Shown here: in pieces, positions 1 through 8,302 of the stretch
How the letters are laid out: each line of letters opens with the position of its first letter
Position numbering within the stretch: the first letter of the stretch is position 1
Assembly: GCA_023426275.1 (NCBI GenBank)
Contig: JAFABC010000333.1
Coordinates: 1-15,218 of the forward strand
Length of the DNA stretch: 15,218 nt
Direction: 5' to 3'
Source: Pseudomonadota bacterium
Lineage (GTDB): Bacteria > Desulfobacterota > Desulfovibrionia > Desulfovibrionales > Desulfovibrionaceae
Made by a program: the position numbers and the translations under genes
Notes under the pieces: model-generated
Database searches by the model: none
What the model was told of the DNA's origin: nothing
The model's input: only the letters and a program-made list of their open reading frames with translations

Positions 1-11
1 CCGCCGGAGGC
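1..11 (-). repeat. Intergenic repeat copy A (head only, cut by window edge)
   Basis: The minus strand reads GCCTCCGGCGG and runs off the left edge. The same 11-mer recurs at 5833, 9386 and 15190, each time outside a gene and each time followed by a G-run/C-run hairpin. This copy lies about 35 bp beyond the nuoI stop, in the direction of transcription. The bases between it and nuoI (12-45) hold no gene I can support. Confidence 0.55.
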
Positions 12-45
12 ATTCTTTCTCTTCGCCATGTCCGTCCACGCCCCC

Positions 46-609
46 CTAAGGCAGGATGCTTTTGACATCCACGGGCTCGTCTTCATTGATATGTTCGCCT
101 TTTGCCCGGCCGGCGGCCACGCCGGCGTGGGCGTAAAAGTCGTAGTCCGGGTCCTTGCCGCCGTGGTCCACCAGCAGATCTTCCTTTTCGTACACGAAGT
201 CCTCGATGGCGTCCTTGGAAAAGGCGAATTCCGGCGTCAGCTGGATGGCCAGGGTGGGGCAGGCCTCCTCGCACAGGCCACAGTAGATGCAGCGGGCGAA
301 GTTGATTCGGAACCAGGCCGCCTGCCGCCGGCCGTCCGGGCCCTCCTCGGACTGCATGGAGATGCAGTTGACCGGACAGGCCCCGGAGCACAGGTAGCAG
401 GCCACGCAGCGTTCCCGGCCGTCGGGGGAGCGGGTCAGGATGATGCGGCCGCGCGTGCGGGCCGGCATGGGGCGCTTGTATTCCGGGTATTGCTCGGTGA
501 CGGGCTTGCGAAACAGGTGCGTGAGCGTGGCGGCGTAGGAGCCGACCAGTCCGGCCGCTCCGTCGATGACTTCGCGCAGCACGCTGTTCTTGTTTTTTTT
601 CTCGTCCAT
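46..609 (-). CDS. nuoI: NADH-quinone oxidoreductase subunit I (NuoI)
   Basis: NuoI is the 8-iron ferredoxin-like subunit of complex I, which passes electrons from NuoG to the terminal cluster N2 in NuoB. The 187-residue length fits the family. Two CxxCxxCxxxCP motifs are visible: C68-C71-C74-C78 with C82 nearby, and C107-C110-C113-C117. Together they bind the two [4Fe-4S] clusters N6a and N6b. An N-terminal amphipathic stretch (about residues 10-35) would dock on the membrane arm, and the C-terminus is acidic. The start ATG has an AAGGA box six bases upstream. The gene starts 13 bp after nuoH and is surely co-transcribed with it. nuoJ would be expected next, past the left edge. Confidence 0.97.
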   Translation of the reverse strand: MDEKKNKNSVLREVIDGAAGLVGSYAATLTHLFRKPVTEQYPEYKRPMPARTRGRIILTRSPDGRERCVACYLCSGACPVNCISMQSEEGPDGRRQAAWFRINFARCIYCGLCEEACPTLAIQLTPEFAFSKDAIEDFVYEKEDLLVDHGGKDPDYDFYAHAGVAAGRAKGEHINEDEPVDVKSILP

Positions 610-622
610 GACGCGTCCTTGC

Positions 623-1621
623 TTACGATCCCGCCACCAGCACGGCCCCGGTGACGAGGATGTTGGCCAGGGCCAGGGGCACCAGGCATTTCCAGCCCAC
701 GGCCATGAGCTGGTCGTAGCGCAGGCGCGGCAGCGACGCCCTGGTCCAGATGAGAAAGACGGGCACGGCCAGGACCTTGATGGCCAGCCAGCAGATGGGC
801 GGCAGCAGCGGTCCGTGCCAGCCGCCCAGAAAGAAGACGGCGGTGATGGCCCCGAGCAGGACCATGTTGACGTATTCGCCGACGAAAAAGAGCGCGAAGC
901 GCATGCCGGAATATTCGGTGTGATAGCCGGCCTGCAACTCGTTTTCGGCTTCGGGCAGGTCGAAGGGGATGCGGTTGGTCTCGGCCAGGGCGCTGATCAG
1001 AAAGATGGCGAAGGCCAGCGGCTGGGTCAGGGCGAAGGGCAGGGAGGCCTGGGCGTCGACGATGGCCGTGAGGTTGAGCGAATGGGAGGCCATGACCACC
1101 GGCACCAGGGAAAGCCCCAGCGACAGCTCGTAGCTGATCATTTGCGCCGCGGCGCGGATGCCGCCGAGCAGGCTGTACTTGTTGTCGGAGGTCCAGCCGC
1201 CGAGGGTCACGCCGTAGACGGCCAGCGACGACAGGCCGAAGATGACGAGCAGGCCCACGTCGGTGTCGGCGATGACCTGCGGGATGGCCCGGCCGAACAG
1301 GGTGAAGGTGGGGCCGAACGGCACCACGGCAAAGGCAAAGAGCGCCGCGCCGGCCACGATGGCCGGGGCCACGAGAAAGATGCGCCGGTCCACGCCGTCG
1401 GGGATGATGTCTTCCTTGAGCAGCATCTTGAGGCCGTCGGCGATGGGTTGCAACAGGCCGAAGAGGCCCACGCGGTTGGGGCCGTAGCGCACCTGGAGCC
1501 GGCCGAGCAGTTTGCGCTCGAGAAGGATCATGTAGGCGGCCAGACCGAAGACCACGGCCAGCACCACGCCCATGCGCACGAGCATGACCAGCAGGCCGAG
1601 CAGGATGTCCGAAAGCGTCAT
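623..1621 (-). CDS. nuoH: NADH-quinone oxidoreductase subunit H (NuoH)
   Basis: NuoH is the membrane subunit at the junction of the peripheral and membrane arms of complex I. It forms much of the quinone chamber and the first part of the proton path. The 332 residues are strongly hydrophobic, with about eight membrane helices. Family signatures are clear: ERKLLGRLQVRYGPNRVG (residues 35-52) and AETNRIPFDLPEAENE (213-228), the acidic loop facing the quinone tunnel. Conserved acidic residues include E165, E214, E226 and E228. The ATG overlaps the nuoG stop codon as ATGA, which implies translational coupling. Nothing looks truncated. Confidence 0.97.
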   Translation of the reverse strand: MTLSDILLGLLVMLVRMGVVLAVVFGLAAYMILLERKLLGRLQVRYGPNRVGLFGLLQPIADGLKMLLKEDIIPDGVDRRIFLVAPAIVAGAALFAFAVVPFGPTFTLFGRAIPQVIADTDVGLLVIFGLSSLAVYGVTLGGWTSDNKYSLLGGIRAAAQMISYELSLGLSLVPVVMASHSLNLTAIVDAQASLPFALTQPLAFAIFLISALAETNRIPFDLPEAENELQAGYHTEYSGMRFALFFVGEYVNMVLLGAITAVFFLGGWHGPLLPPICWLAIKVLAVPVFLIWTRASLPRLRYDQLMAVGWKCLVPLALANILVTGAVLVAGS

Positions 1622-3984
1622 GACTCCCTCCGGCGCAGGTCGCAGGGCTCAAGGATGGGGGGCAGCCCGGTAAATTGCGGCAGGCGCGGGACGACGATCA
1701 CGCCCCGGGCCACGTCGTCGCGCAGGCGCACCGTGGCCTGGACCAGGGTGTCGCCCACGGCCACGGACACGGGAGCGCCGTCTGGCAGCGACAGGGCGGC
1801 GGCCTCGGCGGCGGCCAGCAGGATGGGCGTTTCGGCCGGGGCCTGGGCCCGGGCCAGGGGGGCGTGGCGGCCGAGTTCCTCGGTGCCGAAGAGCGTATCG
1901 ACAAAGACCACGGCCAGCCCCTGGCCGGCAAGTGGCGGGGCGGCGGGCGGCGCGGTGGCGGCCGACTCCGCGCAGACGGCGCAATCGACCCGCGCGCCCT
2001 CGGGCGGCAGGGTGGCCACGGTGCGCCCGATTACCGACTCCGGGGTGGGCGCGTCCGGGGTCAGGCCGAGCCTGGCGGCAAGTGCGGCGCACAGGGCCGC
2101 TCCCGGCCGGGGATCGGTCCCGGGCAGGGGTCGGGCGTAGTCGCGCGGCGGATGGCCGCCGTGGCCGTCCCGGGCCACGGACAGGCCCGGCGGGGTGACC
2201 GGCGCGGCGGCCTGCACCCGGCCTTCGTTGTTGACCAGCAGACCGCCGGCTTCGAAAAGCGTTTGCGTGGGCAGGAAGACGTGCGCCGCCGCTGCGGTTG
2301 GCGTGGCCAGGAAGTCGCACACGACCAGCGTGTCCAGCCGGTCGAGCCGGCCGGCCAGGGCGGGCGCGGCCAGGGAAAGGTCGGTTTCGGCCACGACAAG
2401 CCCTTTGATTTCTCCGGTCTCGATCGCCCGGGCCAGCTCGTCCCAGCCCGGGGCGTCGGGGCCGGCGACCAGGGCCGCGCCGGCGGTGTTGGGGCCGGCC
2501 AGGACCGGGAAGCGTCCGATGCGGTCGCTTTCGGGAAGATGGCGGGCCAGGGCCGGGGCGAAAACCACTACCGGACGCTTGGCCGTGGCAAAGGCCGCGG
2601 CCGCCTGTTCGAGCCTGGGCCAGAGGTCCGGGTGCAGGGGCAGGCGCTTTTGGGCTTCGGCCGCGGCGGCCTCGGCCGGGCCGGCGACAATGGCCGCCAC
2701 GGCCGGCAGGAGCGACGGGGCCAGGGGCAGGTGGATCAGCGGCAGGGGCAGGTCCTGGGGCCGGGGATCGGCCACGATGACGGTCCCGTCGGCGCGGCTG
2801 GCTTGGCGCAGGGCCAGGGCCAGCATGGGCGCGTCGTCCAGGGGCGAAACGCCCAGGCACAAGACCGCGTCGGCCCGGCCGACCTCGGCCAGGGACCGGG
2901 CCCGTCCGGGTGTCAGGGCGGCCAGGGCGGCGGCCACGTCGGCCCGGGCCTGCCGGTCGGGGAAAAAGGCCGGTTCGCGCCAGCCGGCCGCCCGGGCCAG
3001 GGCGGTCAGGGTGCATTGCGTTTCCAGGCTGGATCGCTGGGAGCCGACCACGGCCACGGCCTGTCCGCCGTGGGTCGCGGCAATGGCGGCCAGCCGTGTG
3101 GCCGCCTGCTCCAGGGCGGCCGACGGGGAGACCCCGGCGCCGCCCACCCGGGCCGTGCGCGGTCGGGACTCAGCTCCGGCGTAGCCAAAGGAGTAGCGGC
3201 CCCGGTCGCAGATGAAAAAGCCGTTGACGGCCGGGTTCTCCCGGGCCTCCAGGCGCACCACCTCGCGGTAGCGGGACAGGGCGATGGTGTTGCAGCCAAG
3301 GGAACAATGGAGGCACACCGAGGGCGCGCGCTGGCAGTCCCAGCGCCGGGAGGTGAAGCGGGCCGGCTTGTCGGTCAGGGTGCCGGTGGGGCAGATGTCG
3401 GCCAGATTGCCGCTGAAGGGGTTTTCCAGGGGACCGGATTCGAAGCGGCCGAAATAGACGCGGTTGGCGTTTTGCATGGGACCGAAGTCGTGGTAGCCGC
3501 AGTAGTCCTGATAGAACCGGGCGCACCGGTAACAGTGGATGCAGCGGTTCATCTCGTGCTGGATGAAAGGCCCCAGGTCCTGGTCCAGATAGGTGCGCTT
3601 GCGCCCGGGAAAGCGGCGCAGGGCGTGGTTGCCGGAAATGGTCTCGTCCTGGAGCAGGCAGTGCCCGCCCTCGTCGCACACCGGGCAGTCATGGGGATGG
3701 TTGGCCATGAGCAACTCGATGACGCGCCGGCGAAAGGCCACGGCCTCGGGGTGGAACGTCTCCACCACCATGCCGTCGGCGGCCGGCACCATGCAGCTCA
3801 TCTCCAGGCCCTTGACCGGCCCCTCCAGGAACATGACCGCGCACATGCGGCAGGCGCCGGCCGCGCCCAGGGCCGGGTGCCAGCAGAAGCGGGGGATCAT
3901 GATCCCCAGGGCCTCGGCCGCCTCGATGACTTTCGTGCCCGGGGCCACGGTCACCGGCCGGCCGTCGATGATCAGATCGGGCAT
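1618..3984 (-). CDS. nuoG: NADH-quinone oxidoreductase subunit G (NuoG)
   Basis: NuoG is the largest iron-sulfur subunit of the NADH-oxidising arm. Its N-terminal ferredoxin-like domain carries N1b ligands C34, C45, C48 and C64. H96, C100, C103 and C109 are the His/Cys3 set for N5. C148, C151, C154 and C198 fit N4. C224, C227, C231 and C259 fit the off-path cluster N7, which only some lineages keep. From about residue 270 onward there is a degenerate molybdopterin-oxidoreductase-like domain. At 788 residues it is about 120 shorter than E. coli NuoG, by my memory of that protein, and the loss is in the C-terminal half. I chose the ATG at 3984 because GGAGGA lies three bases upstream and the protein then begins exactly at the ferredoxin fold. 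It overlaps nuoF by 13 nt and nuoH by 4 nt. Confidence 0.96.
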   Translation of the reverse strand: MPDLIIDGRPVTVAPGTKVIEAAEALGIMIPRFCWHPALGAAGACRMCAVMFLEGPVKGLEMSCMVPAADGMVVETFHPEAVAFRRRVIELLMANHPHDCPVCDEGGHCLLQDETISGNHALRRFPGRKRTYLDQDLGPFIQHEMNRCIHCYRCARFYQDYCGYHDFGPMQNANRVYFGRFESGPLENPFSGNLADICPTGTLTDKPARFTSRRWDCQRAPSVCLHCSLGCNTIALSRYREVVRLEARENPAVNGFFICDRGRYSFGYAGAESRPRTARVGGAGVSPSAALEQAATRLAAIAATHGGQAVAVVGSQRSSLETQCTLTALARAAGWREPAFFPDRQARADVAAALAALTPGRARSLAEVGRADAVLCLGVSPLDDAPMLALALRQASRADGTVIVADPRPQDLPLPLIHLPLAPSLLPAVAAIVAGPAEAAAAEAQKRLPLHPDLWPRLEQAAAAFATAKRPVVVFAPALARHLPESDRIGRFPVLAGPNTAGAALVAGPDAPGWDELARAIETGEIKGLVVAETDLSLAAPALAGRLDRLDTLVVCDFLATPTAAAAHVFLPTQTLFEAGGLLVNNEGRVQAAAPVTPPGLSVARDGHGGHPPRDYARPLPGTDPRPGAALCAALAARLGLTPDAPTPESVIGRTVATLPPEGARVDCAVCAESAATAPPAAPPLAGQGLAVVFVDTLFGTEELGRHAPLARAQAPAETPILLAAAEAAALSLPDGAPVSVAVGDTLVQATVRLRDDVARGVIVVPRLPQFTGLPPILEPCDLRRRES

Positions 3985-5336
3985 TGGTCCTCCGGGCAGG
4001 GCGTCGGGCCGAAAGCCACGGGACGGGTGCCGCAGGCCTTGCCGTGCATGGTGGGCGCGGGATTGCCGAACGGACAGCGTTTTTGGCGCAGGTGTTCGCG
4101 CACTTCCGGCTCGAAATGGTTGAGCAGACTCAGGATGGGTTCGGCCGCGCCCGGCGCGAAGGCGCAGTAGGCCGACTGCATGGCTTCGGCCATGTCGCGG
4201 ATCATGCCGATGTGCGCCTCCTCGCCCTGGCCGGACTCGATCAGCCGCAGGAGGTGGCGCACGTAGGGCAGGCCCTCGCGGCAGGGCGTGCACCAGCCGC
4301 AGGATTCGCGGGTGAAAAATTCGATGAGGTTGAGCGTGGCCCCGACCAGACAGGTGTTCTGGTCGAAGACCATGATGGAGGCCGTGCCCAGCCGCTGGCC
4401 GGCTTTTTTCATGGAGTCGAAATCCATGGCCAGATCCAGGAATTTTTCCGGCATGAAGGGCGACGAGGCCCCGCCGGGGATGACCGCCTTGAGCACCAGC
4501 CCCGGCGGCATGCCGCCGGCGTGGGTAAAAAGGATTTCCCGCAAGGGCGTGCCCATGGGCAGCTCGTAGCAGCCCGGTTTGGCGATGCGGCCCGAGACGC
4601 TGAAGAGCTTGGTGCCCGAGTCCGTGGGCGTGCGGGCCAGGGACTTGAACCACTCGGGGCCGTTTTGCACGATGCCCGGCAGGTTGGCGAGCGTTTCCAG
4701 GTTGTTGACGATGGTCGGGCAGTCCCACAGCCCCTTGACGCTCGTGCGCGGGCCGCCCTTGCGGGGATTGGGCCGCAGCCCGGAAATGGCCTTGATCTGG
4801 GCCGAGGCCTCGCCGCAGATGTAGCGGCCGGCGCTACGGTGGATGTGGATGTCGAAGGAAAAGTCGGACCCCAGGATGTTTTTCCCGAGCAGGTTGTGCT
4901 CCCGGGCCACCTGCGTCTGCTCTTCCAGCAGCACGGCGTCGGATTCGTAGGACGGGCGGATAAAGCAGATGCCCTCGGTTGCCGACACGGCGTAGGCGCA
5001 CAGGATGATGCCCTCGATGACGAGGTGCGGGTCCGCGTTGACGAGCACCCGGTCCTTGAAGGTGCCGGGCTCCATCTCGTCGGTGTTGATCACCACGTAG
5101 CGCGGCCCGACGTAGTCCGCCGGGATGCCCTGCCATTTGCGGCCGGCCGGAAAGCCCGCCCCGCCCCGGCCGCGCAGGTCGGCGTCGAGGACGAGCTTGA
5201 GCACTTCGGCCGGACTGCGTTTGCCGATGGTGGCGGCCAGCGCCTGGTAGCCGCCGCCGGCCCGGTACTCCTCAAGGGTGGCCGGTCGGCCGAGGTGGCG
5301 GTTTTTGAAAAGGACCTGCGGCGTATCTACTTGCAT
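3972..5336 (-). CDS. nuoF: NADH-quinone oxidoreductase subunit F (NuoF), atypical nucleotide-site motif
   Basis: NuoF binds NADH and FMN and carries cluster N3. The 454-residue length is normal. Visible are the glycine-rich FMN loop RGRGGAGFPAGRKW (residues 55-68), NTDEMEPGTFKDR (84-96), and the N3 ligands in ESCGWCTPCREG (C346, C349, C352) with C391. The oddity is residues 172-186. Where families normally read YICGEETAL followed by a SLEG-like stretch, this protein has YICGEASAQIKAISG. A nearby KPPFPA-type segment is KGGPRT (193-198). Ala177 thus replaces the Glu that corresponds to E. coli NuoF E183. I checked the codons on the DNA (4804-4820). The ATG at 5336 overlaps the end of nuoE by 10 nt and has AGGAG upstream. 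Confidence 0.95.
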   Translation of the reverse strand: MQVDTPQVLFKNRHLGRPATLEEYRAGGGYQALAATIGKRSPAEVLKLVLDADLRGRGGAGFPAGRKWQGIPADYVGPRYVVINTDEMEPGTFKDRVLVNADPHLVIEGIILCAYAVSATEGICFIRPSYESDAVLLEEQTQVAREHNLLGKNILGSDFSFDIHIHRSAGRYICGEASAQIKAISGLRPNPRKGGPRTSVKGLWDCPTIVNNLETLANLPGIVQNGPEWFKSLARTPTDSGTKLFSVSGRIAKPGCYELPMGTPLREILFTHAGGMPPGLVLKAVIPGGASSPFMPEKFLDLAMDFDSMKKAGQRLGTASIMVFDQNTCLVGATLNLIEFFTRESCGWCTPCREGLPYVRHLLRLIESGQGEEAHIGMIRDMAEAMQSAYCAFAPGAAEPILSLLNHFEPEVREHLRQKRCPFGNPAPTMHGKACGTRPVAFGPTPCPEDQCPI

Positions 5337-5824
5337 CGCACCGGCTCCTGGGTGGCCTTGCGCAGTTCGGCCAGGACGGCGTCGATGCGCTCGGGGGTCA
5401 GCTTGTTGTAGAAGCGGCCGTTGATCAGCATGGTCGGGGCGTTGTGGCAGTTGCCGATGCAGGCCGAGGGCAGCACCGTGAACAGGCCGTCCTCGGTGGT
5501 GCCGCCCGGCGGCACGCCGAGCTTGCGACACAGGTAGTCGAAGATCGAATCCTGGTGGAACATCCAGCAGACCACGGAGTCGCACACGTGGATGACGTAG
5601 CGCCCCACCGGCTGGCGGTAGAGGAAGTCGTAAAACGTGGCCAGGGATTCGAGGTCCAGGGTGGTCATGCCGAGGGCCCGGCTGGCGTAGTGCATGGCCT
5701 CGTCGCACAGATAGCCGTAGTGGTGCTGCAGGGCGTACATGACGTCCACCGCCGCCTCGCGCGGATGGCCCACGGCCCCGATCAGGTGGTCGATTTCGGC
5801 GACGAGCGCGTCAGGAAGGGACAT
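5327..5824 (-). CDS. nuoE: NADH-quinone oxidoreductase subunit E (NuoE)
   Basis: NuoE is the thioredoxin-fold [2Fe-2S] subunit that carries cluster N1a next to NuoF. It is 165 residues long, as expected. The four ligands are C81 and C86 (CDSVVC) and C122 and C126 (CIGNC), the standard spacing. The N-terminal helical part has the usual YALQHHYGYL segment (30-39). The start ATG is preceded by GGAGG nine bases upstream, and that GGAGG is part of the intergenic repeat head at 5833. The gene is separated from nuoBCD by 105 bp containing hairpins, the only large gap inside this nuo run. It overlaps nuoF by 10 nt. Confidence 0.96.
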   Translation of the reverse strand: MSLPDALVAEIDHLIGAVGHPREAAVDVMYALQHHYGYLCDEAMHYASRALGMTTLDLESLATFYDFLYRQPVGRYVIHVCDSVVCWMFHQDSIFDYLCRKLGVPPGGTTEDGLFTVLPSACIGNCHNAPTMLINGRFYNKLTPERIDAVLAELRKATQEPVRCK

Positions 5825-5832
5825 GGGCGTTT

Positions 5833-5862
5833 GCCTCCGGCGGCCAGGGGCGCGGCCCCCGG
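5833..5862 (+). repeat. Intergenic repeat copy B, between nuoBCD and nuoE
   Basis: The plus strand reads GCCTCCGGCGG, then CC, then a GGGGC-gcg-GCCCC hairpin (5847-5859) flanked by CC and GG that can extend it past a one-base mismatch. It has the same head as the copies at 1, 9386 and 15190. On the transcribed (minus) strand, the reverse complement of the head contains GGAGG, the only good Shine-Dalgarno candidate for nuoE. Confidence 0.55.
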
Positions 5863-5870
5863 ACTCCGAC

Positions 5871-5909
5871 GGGGGGGAGCATCCCCCCCGGCCCCCCGGG
5901 AAGGGGGAT
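5871..5909. repeat. Two mutually exclusive GC hairpins 3' of nuoBCD
   Basis: Seven G and an A (5871-5878) pair with T and seven C (5882-5889) around a three-base loop. Alternatively ATCCCCC (5881-5887) pairs with GGGGGAT (5903-5909). The two share bases, so only one can form at a time. There is no T-run on the transcribed side, so this is not a simple intrinsic terminator. It could set the level of nuoE-onward transcript or mark an mRNA processing point. It may simply be the second half of repeat copy B. Confidence 0.4.
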
Positions 5910-5929
5910 GTTGTGTGGTGTGAAGCGTC

Positions 5930-8302
5930 TCATCTGTCGATGTCCGGTAGGATGTAGTCATAGGAGGCCAGCACGGCCACGAAGTCGGCCACGCGCAGCT
6001 CCCGGGCAATGAGCGGCAGGGCCTGGATGTTGGCGAATCCCGGCGTGCGCACGCGCATCCGGTAGGCGTGGCAGCCGCCGTCGGAGACGACGAAGTAGCC
6101 CTGTTCGCCGCGCGGGGCCTCGGTTGCGGCGTAGGCCTGCCCGGCCGGCAGCCGCGGGCCGCGCGTGACGGCCACGAAGTGGTGGATGAGGCTTTCGATG
6201 TCGCGCAGCGACTCGTGCTTTTGCGGCAGACTGTAGCGGGCGTCCTCGGACAGGTAGCGGCCGCCGGGCATCCGGGCGGCCGCCTGCTCGATGATGCGCA
6301 GGCTTTGTTCCATCTCGTCCATGCGCAACAGGTAGCGGTCGTAGCAGTCGCCGCCGTCGCGCGTCGGCACCTCGAAATCGAACTCCGGGTAGGCCCCGTA
6401 GGGCATGGTCTTGCGCCGGTCCCAGGCGACGCCGGTGGCCCGCAGGTTGGGCCCGGTGACGCCCCAGTCGATGGCCTCGGCCGCGGAAATCGTGCCCACG
6501 CCCTTGCACCGCGCCTTGACGATGGGATTTTTGGTCACCCCGGCGTGGTATTCCCGGAGCCGTCCCGGAAAGATTTTGACGAAGGCGTCGACCATGTCCT
6601 TCCAGCCGTCCGGCAGATCGGCCGCCATGCCGCCGATGCGCAGCCACGACGGATGGAGCCGGCCGCCCGTGATGGTCTCGATGATGTCGAGGACCTGTTC
6701 GCGTTCCCGCAGGGCGTAGAAGATGGGGCTCATCATGCCCAGGTCCTGGAGGAACGTGCCGAAATACATGAGGTGGTTGGACAGGCGGAACAGTTCCGAG
6801 AGCATGACCCGGGTGTAGGCGGCGCGCGGCGGCACGGTCACGCCGGCCAGGGTCTCCACGGCGGTCACGTAGGACAGGTTGTTGGCCACGCCCGAGAGGT
6901 AGTCCACCCGGTCGGTGTAGGGGATGAACTGGTGCCAGGTCTGGCGCTCGCCGATTTTTTCCACGCCCCGGTGGTGGTAGCCGATGTCCAGGCCAATGGC
7001 CTTGATGCGTTCGCCGCGAAGCGACAGGGCGTAGCGCAGGATGCCGTGGGTGGCGTAGTGGTGCGGTCCGAAATTGAGGATGTAGTCCCCGGCGTCGGCG
7101 TTTTTGCCGAGGATTTCCCGGGCGTCCACCGGCTCCAGGCGGCGGCAGTCCGCCTCGGTGAAGGGCGGCATGTTGGTGGCCCGGCCCTCGTAGTCCTTGC
7201 GCAGGGGGTGGCCTTCCCAGTCGCGGTGGGTGAGCAGCCGCCGGGGATCGGGGTGGCCGGTGAAGGTCAGGCCGAACATCTCGGCCGCCTCGCGCTCGTA
7301 CCAGTCGGCCGCCGGCCACACGCCGGTGGCCGTGTCGATGGCCGCGTCCCGCGTCGGCAGCGGGCAGGTCAGGCGGACCATGCCGGGCCTGGACAGCGAG
7401 GTGAGGGTGTAGGCCACCGTGGCCTCGTGGCCGGGATACGTCCGGCGGGCGGTCTCGTCGATGGCGGTCAGGTCCTCCAGGCGCTCGAAGCGGGTGGGGG
7501 CCTTGTGTTTGAGGTAGTTGAGCACCTCCACGATGCGGGCCGGGTCGACGACGTAGGTCGGCATGTCCGTGACGGGCGCGGCCGCGCGCACGGCGTCGCC
7601 AAAGGCGGCGGCCAGATCGGCGGCCACGGCCTCCTGGTCGGGACGCAGGGCAAGGCGCGGCGCGGGCGGCGTCCACATGCCGCCTGCGCGCGAACCGAAA
7701 AAGGCCGGTTCCGTGGCCGCCGTGCCCCGGATGGGGATGCCGGCGTAGCCCGGGCCGCGCGTGTCGCGGCATTTGCTCGTGCCGTCCACGAGATGGTCGC
7801 GGCGGCCGCCTTCGTTGCCGCCGGCGAGATGCAGCACCGGCCGGGTGGGCTTTTCGCCGGCGGCGATCTTTTTTTGCAGGAGCAGCAGCCCGTCGAACAG
7901 GGCTTCCGGGCGCGGCGGACAGCCGGGAATATAGACGTCCACGGGCAGGATCTGGTCCGAGCCCTGGACCACGGAGTAGACGTCGTACATGCCGCCGGAG
8001 TTGCTGCACGAGCCCATGGAGATGACCCACTTGGGGTCGGCCATCTGCTCGTAGAGGCGAAGGGCCACGGGCGCGACCTTTTTAAACATCGTGCCCGAGA
8101 CGATGAGCACGTCGGCCTGCCGGGGCGAGCCGCGAAAGACCTCCGAGCCGTACCGGGCGATGTCGTAGCGCGGTCCCCAGGCCGTGGCCTCTTCCACGAA
8201 GCAGCAGGACAGGCCGAAGAAAAAGGGCCACAGGCTGTTTTTGCGCGCCCAGTTGATGATGGCGTCCGTGGGTGAAAACACGGCGTCGAGGCCCGCGCTC
8301 AC
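5930..8302 (-). CDS. nuoBCD: Fused NADH-quinone oxidoreductase subunit B/C/D (NuoBCD)
   Basis: One uninterrupted 790-residue frame carries three complex I subunits. Residues about 10-149 are NuoB, with N2 ligands C33, C34, C99 and C128 at the same spacing as E. coli NuoB. Residues about 150-210 are a Gly/Ala/Pro-rich linker. About 211-373 are NuoC, with [20 protein letters not shown] (349-368). About 395-790 are NuoD, ending [12 protein letters not shown]. Quinone-site residues H419 and Y468 are present, but the loop reads GPHHYATHG (412-420) where GPxHPSxHG is usual. The start is GTG, inside the nuoA stop as GTGA, with GGAGGA six bases upstream. No ATG lies between the nuoA stop and the conserved NuoB core. 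C-D fusion is well known (E. coli). B-C-D fusion is rarer. Confidence 0.95.
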   Translation of the reverse strand: MSAGLDAVFSPTDAIINWARKNSLWPFFFGLSCCFVEEATAWGPRYDIARYGSEVFRGSPRQADVLIVSGTMFKKVAPVALRLYEQMADPKWVISMGSCSNSGGMYDVYSVVQGSDQILPVDVYIPGCPPRPEALFDGLLLLQKKIAAGEKPTRPVLHLAGGNEGGRRDHLVDGTSKCRDTRGPGYAGIPIRGTAATEPAFFGSRAGGMWTPPAPRLALRPDQEAVAADLAAAFGDAVRAAAPVTDMPTYVVDPARIVEVLNYLKHKAPTRFERLEDLTAIDETARRTYPGHEATVAYTLTSLSRPGMVRLTCPLPTRDAAIDTATGVWPAADWYEREAAEMFGLTFTGHPDPRRLLTHRDWEGHPLRKDYEGRATNMPPFTEADCRRLEPVDAREILGKNADAGDYILNFGPHHYATHGILRYALSLRGERIKAIGLDIGYHHRGVEKIGERQTWHQFIPYTDRVDYLSGVANNLSYVTAVETLAGVTVPPRAAYTRVMLSELFRLSNHLMYFGTFLQDLGMMSPIFYALREREQVLDIIETITGGRLHPSWLRIGGMAADLPDGWKDMVDAFVKIFPGRLREYHAGVTKNPIVKARCKGVGTISAAEAIDWGVTGPNLRATGVAWDRRKTMPYGAYPEFDFEVPTRDGGDCYDRYLLRMDEMEQSLRIIEQAAARMPGGRYLSEDARYSLPQKHESLRDIESLIHHFVAVTRGPRLPAGQAYAATEAPRGEQGYFVVSDGGCHAYRMRVRTPGFANIQALPLIARELRVADFVAVLASYDYILPDIDR

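Noticed and set aside
1..29. Possible start of a next gene (ATG on the minus strand at 29)
   Set aside because: The frame runs straight into the intergenic repeat head, encodes no NuoJ-like sequence in the few codons visible, and is cut by the edge.
1675..4170. Very long open frame (831 codons) on the plus strand opposite nuoG and nuoF
   Set aside because: It is antisense to genes with full sets of family motifs, its product is low-complexity Gly/Arg/Gln-rich, and long antisense frames are expected at this GC content.
6068..8275. 735-codon plus-strand frame opposite nuoBCD
   Set aside because: Same reason: no ribosome site or recognisable domain, composition typical of an antisense shadow.
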